Source: JBAYVY01 sp041674345
GTDB lineage: Bacteria; Planctomycetota; Phycisphaerae; Phycisphaerales; Zrk34
NCBI GenBank assembly: GCA_041674345.1
Contig: JBAYVY010000013.1
Coordinates: 1 to 21,800, forward strand
Reading direction: 5' to 3'
DNA length: 21,800 bases
Shown in pieces: positions 16,032 to 21,800 of the stretch. The notes under the pieces were generated by a model. It saw nothing but the letters and a program-made list of their open reading frames with translations, did no database searches and was not told the origin of the DNA. The translations under genes were made by a program, and so were the position numbers. Within the stretch, counting starts at the first letter, position 1. The number at the start of each line of letters is the position of its first letter.

Positions 16032-16796
16032 ATGTTATACAGAAAGATCCTCAATATGGGTATTCTTCGGGAACTGTTTAAGCGCCGTCTGTTGCGTAAG
16101 AACATTGTTCTCAGCCGGCCTCCCGGACAATTCAGCGTCGGCGAGTACAAGTTGCGGCGCCTTCAACAGCGCGGCTTTGTGGTCGAGCGCGCGGTGGACG
16201 GCGGCGCGGCGGAGGGGGGGTGGACCGCCTCGCTGAAAGAGGTCTATCCCAACGCGGCGATTCTGGCCGTCGAACCGCGGGAAGACGCGCAAATCCACCT
16301 TCAGCAGCTAGGCCGTAACCTGTCCAAAGTAGTCATCGCACAGACGCTGCTTGGGGCCGAAACAGGTCAGGTTCCTTTTCACGTCTCAAAAGAACAAAGC
16401 TCCGTTCTTCTGAGCAATGAGTCGGGCCACGTGGGGAAAGTCCGGGACTGTCCGATCACGACCATGGACGAGTTGGTCGAACGACTAAACTTCGGATACC
16501 CCGACCTCATCAAGCTGGATTTGCAGGGTTATGAACTGACCGCGCTCAAGGGGGCGACCCGGTGCATGCGACACGCACAGGCCGTCCTTCTGGAAGTGTC
16601 CTTCCTTCCGTTCTATCAGGGCATGCCCCTGCTTTACGATGTGGTGACATTCATGCACGATCAGGGCTATGAGTTGTATGACGTTTGGGGCTTGTGGCAC
16701 AGACCCCTGGACGGCGCGCTGGCGCAGGGCGATGTGCTTTTCCTCAAAGCGGATCACCCGCTGCGAAAAGACCATCGCTGGTCGCAAAATGGATAA
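16032..16796 (+). CDS. FkbM-family SAM-dependent methyltransferase
   Basis: 254 residues. The SAM loop is degenerate (VDGGAAEGGWT, compared with a typical DxGAxxGxxT), followed by AILAVEPRED, TTMDEL, and LIKLDLQGYELTALKGA, the distinctive FkbM segment (KxDxEGxExxxLxGA type, here with Gln). LLEVSFLPFYQG continues the family pattern. FkbM enzymes usually O-methylate sugars or polyketides; in this locus a glycan hydroxyl is the probable target. The start is uncertain: ATG 16032 has weak GAGAAAAA upstream, and ATG 16056 is possible. The final gene of the plus-strand run, it ends convergently with the second FkbM gene, 62 bases apart, with no clear terminator between. Confidence 0.82.
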   Translation: MLYRKILNMGILRELFKRRLLRKNIVLSRPPGQFSVGEYKLRRLQQRGFVVERAVDGGAAEGGWTASLKEVYPNAAILAVEPREDAQIHLQQLGRNLSKVVIAQTLLGAETGQVPFHVSKEQSSVLLSNESGHVGKVRDCPITTMDELVERLNFGYPDLIKLDLQGYELTALKGATRCMRHAQAVLLEVSFLPFYQGMPLLYDVVTFMHDQGYELYDVWGLWHRPLDGALAQGDVLFLKADHPLRKDHRWSQNG

Positions 16797-16858
16797 GCAA
16801 CGGGGGAAAGTAAGAGACATGCGACTTTTATAGCGACATCGCCTAATCACTTTCGCGA

Positions 16859-17671
16859 TTATTGCCCGGCGTACCATGCCAATGCTGCCCCCGAATGGTT
16901 CTGAAATGTCTTGACGCAATTCAAAGTTGAGCCGTTCGCTTTCAACCGTTCCGACAACCACACCTGATCCAGGGGGGCGTGCAGTTCGACAACCATGTTG
17001 CGAACACATCCGATCCAATCCTTGCAATTTTCAAACAACTCTTTTTCCGATCCCTCGATATCACATTTCAACAAGTCGATTTGCTTCCAACCCGTCTTGG
17101 CCAGAACATCTGGAATCGTCCACACTTCGACTGAATCACTGCTCGCCTGATCTTCCGCGCCCAACCGCAATTCATTACTGCCCCCGGCGCTCGAGTCGAT
17201 GGCGGCTCGCCGCCGGTGTCCGCCGATGAATCCCTCGGTCAGTGTCAGGTGTTTGGGATCCGACAAATCCGCATGGTTACGACGGATCATGGCCAGATTA
17301 TCCGCCGAGGGTTCCACAACGGAAAACGTCGCGTCCGGCCAAAGCGACCGGAAGTACGCCACCGAGTATCCCACGTTGCCCCCCAAATCCAAAATCGTGC
17401 GAATCGGCTCCCGAACTGTTTGCCGGGCATGTTGATATTCCCCTGCTTGAAATAATTCGAGCAGCGTCATCAGGTCTGTTGTGCCGGGTCGGCAATACAA
17501 TGGGAAGGAACATCCTCGTACCCGAAGCGGTATCGCATTATCAGCCGCGGTGCCGAGGCGTTGTCCGGCACTCCATGCCCGATACATGCGATAGGCCCGG
17601 AGAAGGGAAGACGTGTCGGCGAAAACGTGTCGCCATCGATTCAGAGTCCGAATTTTGTTCAACATCGGCAT
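16859..17671 (-). CDS. FkbM-family SAM-dependent methyltransferase (second copy, divergent)
   Basis: 270 residues from ATG 17671, chosen because AGGAG lies just upstream; the frame is open to ATG 17713. It has a canonical SAM loop ILDLGGNVGYSVAYF, then TFSVVEPSADNL, and LLKCDIEGSEKELFEN, the FkbM hallmark. NMVVELHAP follows. It is much better conserved at the SAM site than the neighbouring FkbM gene and has little similarity to it outside the motifs, so this is not a recent duplication. Likely role: O-methylation of a sugar in the surface glycan. It is convergent with the gene at 16032-16796 and divergent from the secreted protein at 17804. Confidence 0.88.
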   Translation of the reverse strand: MPMLNKIRTLNRWRHVFADTSSLLRAYRMYRAWSAGQRLGTAADNAIPLRVRGCSFPLYCRPGTTDLMTLLELFQAGEYQHARQTVREPIRTILDLGGNVGYSVAYFRSLWPDATFSVVEPSADNLAMIRRNHADLSDPKHLTLTEGFIGGHRRRAAIDSSAGGSNELRLGAEDQASSDSVEVWTIPDVLAKTGWKQIDLLKCDIEGSEKELFENCKDWIGCVRNMVVELHAPLDQVWLSERLKANGSTLNCVKTFQNHSGAALAWYAGQ

Positions 17672-17724
17672 CGTTCTCCTGATCGGATTGGGCAAGGGCA
17701 TCTGATATGCCATAGTTTATCTGA

Positions 17725-17754
17725 TTGCCTCGAAACACGAAAGAAGTGTAATAT
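17725..17754 (+). promoter_or_regulatory. Possible promoter for the secreted discoidin-like protein
   Basis: TTGCCT at 17725-17730 and TAATAT at 17749-17754 have an 18-base spacer and lie 50 bases before the GTG start at 17804, in the short AT-rich divergent gap. Confidence 0.4.
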
Positions 17755-17803
17755 ATGCTGGCTGGATATAAGTTTGCCGAAGCATTCTGGAAGGAGACAT
17801 GTC

Positions 17804-19273
17804 GTGAATGCTGGATACATAAAAATCTTCGCTGGATTGTTGCTTCTGACGGGATGGCAAGTGATGCCCGTCCGGGGACAAGCCCCGGCTCAATCGACTT
17901 CCGCCATGTCCGAAAGCGATGCGTTGCAACTCTTTTCGTCCCTGTTCGGCAAGCGTTACGCGGAGGTGCAGCGCACGCCGGACCCCAACGATGACGCCGA
18001 GTTGGCCAAGCTGATCGTCGATTCCGCCGATCAACTGAAAGACAATCCCGTGTTTCAGCGGTTTTGCTATGAGCGGGCGATCGCGCTGGCGGGGGACCGG
18101 CCGGAGGCGGTCGATTCGGCGATCACCGCGACGCAGCGGCTGGTCGATCTGAAAACCGATCCGGTGAAGTGGTCGCAGAAACTGGTGGAACTGTATCAGT
18201 TGAAATATCGCACCGCGGCGATCGGCGACCGATCCGCGGCGGCGGAGAAGTTGGTGCAGGCCGTGAAGGACGCGGGGCGGTTGCTGCAATCCCTGAGGCG
18301 AAGCACCGAGGCGATCACCCTCTACAAACTGGCGTTGCCATATGCCCGCGCGATCAGTTCGCCGGGTACCGATGAGATCGGCAACTGGATTTCCGATGCG
18401 CGGGCGCAGGCGCAGGTTGACGCCCAGGTGGCCGCGCTGGAAGCGAAGATGGCCTCCGATCCCACCGCCGAGACCGCCGGGCAATTGATCCATTTGTTGA
18501 TCCGCAACTACGACGACGCGGCGGGCGCCCGCAAATGGCTCGCCGCGGCGAATGATCCGCAACTGACCCAACGGATCAATCTGCTGGGCATGGAGCCGGA
18601 AAAAGTTTCTTCGGAGGACTTGCTGGACTTGGGGCTTTGGTGGAAATCGCTCGCATCGGAAGTCACAGGCGTCAGGCAGCGCGCCTTGCTGGTCCATGCG
18701 CAGCAGGCGATCCAGACGGCGGTGGATCGCAAGGATTTGGCGGGAGTCAACCAGATCAAGGCCAACCTGACGATTCAGGAGGTCAACGCAACCATCGCCA
18801 AAATTGATGAAGCCAAGACACAAGCCGCCCCATGCCGCATTGTTATTTGGAATCAGCATAATGGCGACAGAAAGGATCGCGGAACCGAGAAGATCAATGT
18901 GCGAATGTATTTGCGCGATCGGGAAGTTTTTGCCCAGACCGATATTTCGATGCCTTGGTCACCCGACAAAGATGAGCAGGTGGTGATATTTCCACCTTCC
19001 AAAGCTTTCGACCGAGTCCGGGTGGAAGTGACTAAATGGGTACATTGGGGAGGCGGGTTTTCGGAAATCCAGGTGTATATAGGTTCAACTTTGATTTCTC
19101 AAGGCAAACCGGCCCGAAGCAGCGATACCTTTGTCGGTGGGCACTTTACGGCGGATCGCGTCACGGATGGAATAACGACATCCGAAAACTACAGAAATGG
19201 GTACTGGTTGCTCCCCGACAACACCGCCGGTTGGGTCGATGTTTATCTCAGCGGGCAACCTCCAAAGCCGTGA
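17804..19273 (+). CDS. Secreted helical-repeat protein with discoidin-like (F5/8C) C-terminal sequence
   Basis: 489 residues from GTG 17804, fixed by AAGGAG 7 bases upstream; an ATG at 17799 is out of frame. Residues 1-25 form a Sec signal peptide (hydrophobic core FAGLLLLTGW, possible cut after VRG). Residues about 35-340 are alpha-helical, Ala/Leu-rich and TPR-like, but without clear repeat consensus. Residues 344-489 are beta-type: IVIWNQHNGDRKDRG and GGGFSEIQVY resemble the second half of planctomycete discoidin domains, while SSDTFVGGHFTADRVTDG and NGYWLLPDNTAGWVDVYL resemble the first half. The halves are therefore in reverse order, suggesting circular permutation or two partial domains. 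Function unknown. Export and a carbohydrate-binding type of fold suggest contact with the surface glycan (inference). Confidence 0.75.
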   Translation: MNAGYIKIFAGLLLLTGWQVMPVRGQAPAQSTSAMSESDALQLFSSLFGKRYAEVQRTPDPNDDAELAKLIVDSADQLKDNPVFQRFCYERAIALAGDRPEAVDSAITATQRLVDLKTDPVKWSQKLVELYQLKYRTAAIGDRSAAAEKLVQAVKDAGRLLQSLRRSTEAITLYKLALPYARAISSPGTDEIGNWISDARAQAQVDAQVAALEAKMASDPTAETAGQLIHLLIRNYDDAAGARKWLAAANDPQLTQRINLLGMEPEKVSSEDLLDLGLWWKSLASEVTGVRQRALLVHAQQAIQTAVDRKDLAGVNQIKANLTIQEVNATIAKIDEAKTQAAPCRIVIWNQHNGDRKDRGTEKINVRMYLRDREVFAQTDISMPWSPDKDEQVVIFPPSKAFDRVRVEVTKWVHWGGGFSEIQVYIGSTLISQGKPARSSDTFVGGHFTADRVTDGITTSENYRNGYWLLPDNTAGWVDVYLSGQPPKP

Positions 19274-19318
19274 ATGGGACGCGACGTCCCCAATGCGATA
19301 TTCATGGGTAACTGGTAA

Positions 19319-19349
19319 AGTGTCGATGGGTTGAACGACACTCTGTTTT
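19319..19349 (+). terminator. Candidate intrinsic terminator after the secreted protein gene
   Basis: AGTGTCG at 19319-19325 pairs with CGACACT at 19336-19342 (10-base loop), followed by CTGTTTT. It is 46 bases past the stop at 19273 and before the flippase. A second small stem, GGGACG/CGTCCC at 19276-19290, lies directly after the stop codon without a T-run. Confidence 0.45.
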
Positions 19350-19379
19350 GAATACTCATGAATATCGGCAAAGGCCCCT

Positions 19380-20840
19380 ATGCCTGACATATCAGGAACC
19401 GACATGATGAGTCGAATGCGGCAGGCCGCGAAGATGCTGCGCATTCGTCCTTTTGACATGACCACCGAACAGGGGCGGTCGATGGAGCGGTATCGGCGGA
19501 TCGCGCTGTCCGCCGCCGGGTCGGCCGGGGGCAAAGTGGTGCAGATGGTCGTCATGCTCATCTCCGTTCCGCTGGCGGTGGAATATCTGGGCAGGGAGCG
19601 GTTCGGCCTGTGGTCCACGATCACGACCACGGTGGCGATGGCCAGTTTCGCGGACCTGGGCGTGGGCAACGGCATGATGACCCTGCTGTCGCACGCACAA
19701 GGACGGGAGGATCGTGACGCAAGCATTCGCTGCATTTCCAGCGCGTTTTTCATCCTGTGCCTGATCGCCTGCGTGGTTCTGCTGCTGTTCGGCGCGGCCT
19801 ATTCATGGATCCCCTGGCCGGAGGTTTTCAACGTCACCGGGTCGGTCGCCAGGCGGGAAGCCGGGCCGGCCACCACGGCGCTGGTGATCGTATTCGCATT
19901 GAACATCGCACTGGGTGTCATCGGTCGCATCCACCAGTCCTTGCAGGAGGGCTACGTCAACAGTTTCTGGGGCATGCTCGGCAGCGCGCTGGGCCTGGTG
20001 GGATTGCTCGCGGCGATTCACGGTCAACTCGGGCTGGCGTGGCTGATCGCGTTGGTCAGCGGTACCACCGTATTATCAACGCTGTTCAACGGCGTGGTGC
20101 TGTGGGGCTGGCATCACACCTGGTCGCGCCCGCGGCTGTCCGCCTTTTCATGGAAGACCGCAAGGCGGGTCATGCACGTCGGCGGGTTGTTCCTGGTGCT
20201 GCAAATCTGCGGCGCGGTGGCATATCAGGCCGACAGCATGGTGATCGCCCAGGTGCTGGGCGCCGAATACGTCACCGAATACAACATTCCGTATCGACTG
20301 TTCATGATGGCTCCGACGGTGCTGGGTTTTCTGATCGGACCGTTGTGGCCCGCATATGCCGAGGCGCTGGGCAGAGGTGATGTGGCTTGGATTCGCAGAA
20401 CCCTGCGACGCAGTTTATGGCTGGTGCTGATTGCCTCTGTACCGCCGTCACTGTTGTTGATGGTTTTCGGCAGGTCCATCCTTCACCTGTGGGTCGGCGA
20501 TCAGGTGCATCCCACCTGGCGACTGCTGGTCGGCATGGGGTTGTGGGCCGTGCTGCTGGGCGTTTCCAGCGCGCTGGCGATGTTCTTGAACGCGATGAAC
20601 GTCGTGAAACTTCAGGTGGTGTGTGCTGTTCTCATGACGATCTGCAACATCACGTTGTCTATTATCCTGACGCACTACATCGGCGTTTCAGGCGTCGTCT
20701 GGGGAAGCGTTATCGCGCAGACAGTCACCGTCCTGGTGCCCTTTGCCTTCGTGCTGCCGCGCCTGCTTCATCGGATTGTCCCGCCACACACTCCACCCGG
20801 CGAACCGCTTCAGGAGACGATTGAAAACGTCGAACCATGA
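19380..20840 (+). CDS. Wzx-type lipid-linked oligosaccharide flippase
   Basis: 486 residues with about 12-14 hydrophobic segments in the MOP/polysaccharide-export arrangement. The first helix pair ends in LAVEYLGRERFGLWSTI, and ASFADLGVGNGMM follows, both characteristic of Wzx/RfbX-like transporters (YLG-x-E-x-F/Y-G and the DLG-G-N motifs). QADSMVIAQVLGAEYVTEYNI is the usual second-half counterpart. It should flip undecaprenyl-PP-linked repeat units across the inner membrane, working with the Wzy-like protein at 13476. Start 19380 is preceded by AAAGG; later ATGs at 19404, 19407 and 19416 are possible, since the first 30 residues precede the first helix. The C-terminus ends just before the repeat-rich junction at 20895. 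Confidence 0.9.
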   Translation: MPDISGTDMMSRMRQAAKMLRIRPFDMTTEQGRSMERYRRIALSAAGSAGGKVVQMVVMLISVPLAVEYLGRERFGLWSTITTTVAMASFADLGVGNGMMTLLSHAQGREDRDASIRCISSAFFILCLIACVVLLLFGAAYSWIPWPEVFNVTGSVARREAGPATTALVIVFALNIALGVIGRIHQSLQEGYVNSFWGMLGSALGLVGLLAAIHGQLGLAWLIALVSGTTVLSTLFNGVVLWGWHHTWSRPRLSAFSWKTARRVMHVGGLFLVLQICGAVAYQADSMVIAQVLGAEYVTEYNIPYRLFMMAPTVLGFLIGPLWPAYAEALGRGDVAWIRRTLRRSLWLVLIASVPPSLLLMVFGRSILHLWVGDQVHPTWRLLVGMGLWAVLLGVSSALAMFLNAMNVVKLQVVCAVLMTICNITLSIILTHYIGVSGVVWGSVIAQTVTVLVPFAFVLPRLLHRIVPPHTPPGEPLQETIENVEP

Positions 20841-20853
20841 CCGGTCCGGCGGA

Positions 20854-21774
20854 ATGATGCCAAACGCAAACACCGGGCGCATGCCGCGCCATCGGGCAAG
20901 AAAGCGGGACAGGCAAGAAAGCGGGACAGGTACGGTTTTACTTGCGTCTGCAAATCCGGTTTCTCACCACCCGTTCCATCCACGCCGCCTCCCCCATTGC
21001 CCGCCCCCGATTCACACATTCCCACAAAACCGTACCTGTCCCGCTTTCTTGCCTGGGGGACAGATTGTTTGGCGCAAGATCGTTGGGCCAACAGACTGGA
21101 TAGACTCAGGATTTAGGACTCAGACCACCGAGGGTACCGATGCCTCGAATATACCCAATTGGGATAGTGGTGGCCGGTTCAAGTTCCTTGACCCAGGTGT
21201 CAATGGTTCACGTACTTACAAAGCACAATTGTATATGAAGTTTAAAGACACCACTACCCACACATGCTTTGTCCAGTTCAACGCCAAGAGCAGAATCGTA
21301 TACTGCGTGTATCTTGCAACCTCGTTCGAGTGTTGGGGCAAGTGCTGGTTTTGGAAGCAGATGGGACTTACGGAGGACCAGACGCCTGCAGAAACGACCG
21401 ATCCATCCCTCGACAGGAACAAGCTCTTGCTTCGCCTCACTGCTCAAGGCTGGTCGTTTGGTACTGCCTATGAATGCGTAACTCCTTATGGGAAGATGTA
21501 TTTTATTGGTCACGGAAATACGGGCTATCTCAATATCTCTGGGACTGTTTATGCGGGGTTCAAAGGGCCTTCGTCCCAAGGGGGAACTGGATCGGGTGAC
21601 CCTATTTATGATCTGAACAACCACTCGCTATCCCACAACACAATGGTTGATCTGTATGCGTGTCACACCGGAGACGCCCCTAGTGTTTTGTCATGTCTAA
21701 TGTTTAGGATTGCCGATGAACCTGCTGTCCGGCGAGGGTCGCCGGGGAATCAGCAGGGAGGCACCGATGCGTAA
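20854..21774 (+). CDS. Fragment of a caspase/CHAT-like (clan CD peptidase-type) gene, probably truncated at both ends
   Basis: An open frame from ATG 20854. Residues before about base 21055 are encoded by the inverted-repeat element and look non-coding. From about 21055 the frame has ordinary protein character, but there is no ATG or GTG until ATG 21235. Near the end, GKMYFIGHGNTG and, about 45 residues later, VDLYACHTGD match the His-Gly and Cys blocks of clan CD cysteine peptidase folds (caspase, CHAT, DUF4347). Only about 25 residues follow the Cys before the frame runs into the start of the transposase-like gene, so the 3' end also seems lost. GC is lower: line 21241-21300 has 27 of 60 G/C, against 42 of 60 at 19981-20040. 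Probably an acquired remnant; its original role is unknown. Confidence 0.5.
   Translation: MMPNANTGRMPRHRARKRDRQESGTGTVLLASANPVSHHPFHPRRLPHCPPPIHTFPQNRTCPAFLPGGQIVWRKIVGPTDWIDSGFRTQTTEGTDASNIPNWDSGGRFKFLDPGVNGSRTYKAQLYMKFKDTTTHTCFVQFNAKSRIVYCVYLATSFECWGKCWFWKQMGLTEDQTPAETTDPSLDRNKLLLRLTAQGWSFGTAYECVTPYGKMYFIGHGNTGYLNISGTVYAGFKGPSSQGGTGSGDPIYDLNNHSLSHNTMVDLYACHTGDAPSVLSCLMFRIADEPAVRRGSPGNQQGGTDA
20895..21053. repeat. REPIN/MITE-like element: perfect 28-bp inverted repeat plus an extra direct copy
   Basis: Bases 20912-20939 and 21026-21053 are exact inverted copies (28 of 28), with 86 bases between. The outer 19 bases, GGCAAGAAAGCGGGACAGG, also occur as an overlapping direct copy at 20895-20913, period 17. 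The element fills the gap between the flippase and the lower-GC fragment. No transposase is inside it. Confidence 0.85.
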
Positions 21775-21800
21775 GAAATATGTGGTTCGTTTGTCGCAAG
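21767..21800 (+). CDS. Start of a probable IS630-type transposase, cut by window edge
   Basis: ATG 21767 opens MRKKYVVRLSQ and runs off the window. The start is preceded by an excellent ribosome site, GGGAGG at 21756-21761, 5 bases upstream. The basic, then hydrophobic opening resembles the N-terminus of IS630-family transposases (M-x-K-K-Y-x-V-x-L). Only 11 residues are visible, so this is a pattern call. It overlaps the end of the caspase-like fragment by 8 bases. Confidence 0.45.
   Translation, partial: MRKKYVVRLSQ

Noticed and set aside
16797..16858. Terminator between the two convergent FkbM genes
   Set aside because: Only 4- to 6-bp stems could be found, with no T-run adjacent to them.
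17561..17803. In-frame upstream extension of the secreted protein
   Set aside because: It would bury the signal peptide and overlap the divergent FkbM gene; GTG 17804 has a strong AAGGAG.
17717..18859. 380-codon open frame on the minus strand
   Set aside because: Antisense to the secreted protein, which has a signal peptide, a good ribosome site and domain motifs.

Overview
This window holds most of a cell-surface polysaccharide (O-antigen, capsule or exopolysaccharide) locus from a GC-rich Gram-negative-type bacterium. A planctomycete or relative is my best guess. That guess rests on about 60-70% GC, a eukaryote-like L-fucose kinase/GDP-fucose pyrophosphorylase protein, and a secreted helical-repeat protein with discoidin-like sequence. 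I see no rRNA, tRNA or CRISPR.

Layout. (1) Positions 1-1325, minus: N-terminal part of an Fkp-type fucose-1-phosphate guanylyltransferase that runs off the left edge. (2) 1585-5769, plus: a tightly packed four-gene operon of CapD-type UDP-GlcNAc 4,6-dehydratase, small polyprenyl-phosphate sugar-1-phosphate transferase, WbuB-like GT4 glycosyltransferase, and WbpV/WreV-like sugar-nucleotide SDR. Together they look like the machinery that makes and loads a QuiNAc/FucNAc-type first sugar. (3) 5760-11164, minus: a five-gene convergent run in which gmd and fcl (de novo GDP-L-fucose) bracket a UbiA-type phosphoribosyltransferase, a DprE1-like FAD oxidase and a DprE2-like SDR. Those three are the core steps of polyprenyl-phosphate-arabinofuranose synthesis known from mycobacteria. 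(4) 11427-16796, plus: GT4, GT2, a Wzy/WaaL-type membrane protein, another GT4 and an FkbM methyltransferase. (5) 16859-17671, minus: a second FkbM methyltransferase. (6) 17804-19273, plus: a secreted helical-repeat protein with a discoidin-like C-terminus in unusual order. (7) 19380-20840, plus: a Wzx-type flippase. (8) 20841-21800: an accessory junction with a perfect 28-bp inverted repeat, a lower-GC fragment of a caspase/CHAT-like gene, and the first codons of what looks like an IS630-type transposase.

How it fits together. The locus supplies GDP-L-fucose (by both salvage and de novo routes), probably polyprenyl-P-arabinose, and probably UDP-QuiNAc or UDP-FucNAc. Initiation is by the sugar-1-P transferase and extension by four glycosyltransferases. 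Methylation by two FkbM enzymes, export by Wzx and polymerisation or ligation by the Wzy/WaaL protein complete the set. No Wza/Wzb/Wzc, ABC exporter or arabinosyltransferase is visible, so these must lie elsewhere.

The most interesting points are the DprE1/DprE2/UbiA trio inside a GDP-fucose operon, the seemingly permuted discoidin domain, an Asn where the sugar-1-P transferase family has its nucleophilic Asp, and the repeat/caspase-like/IS junction at the right edge.
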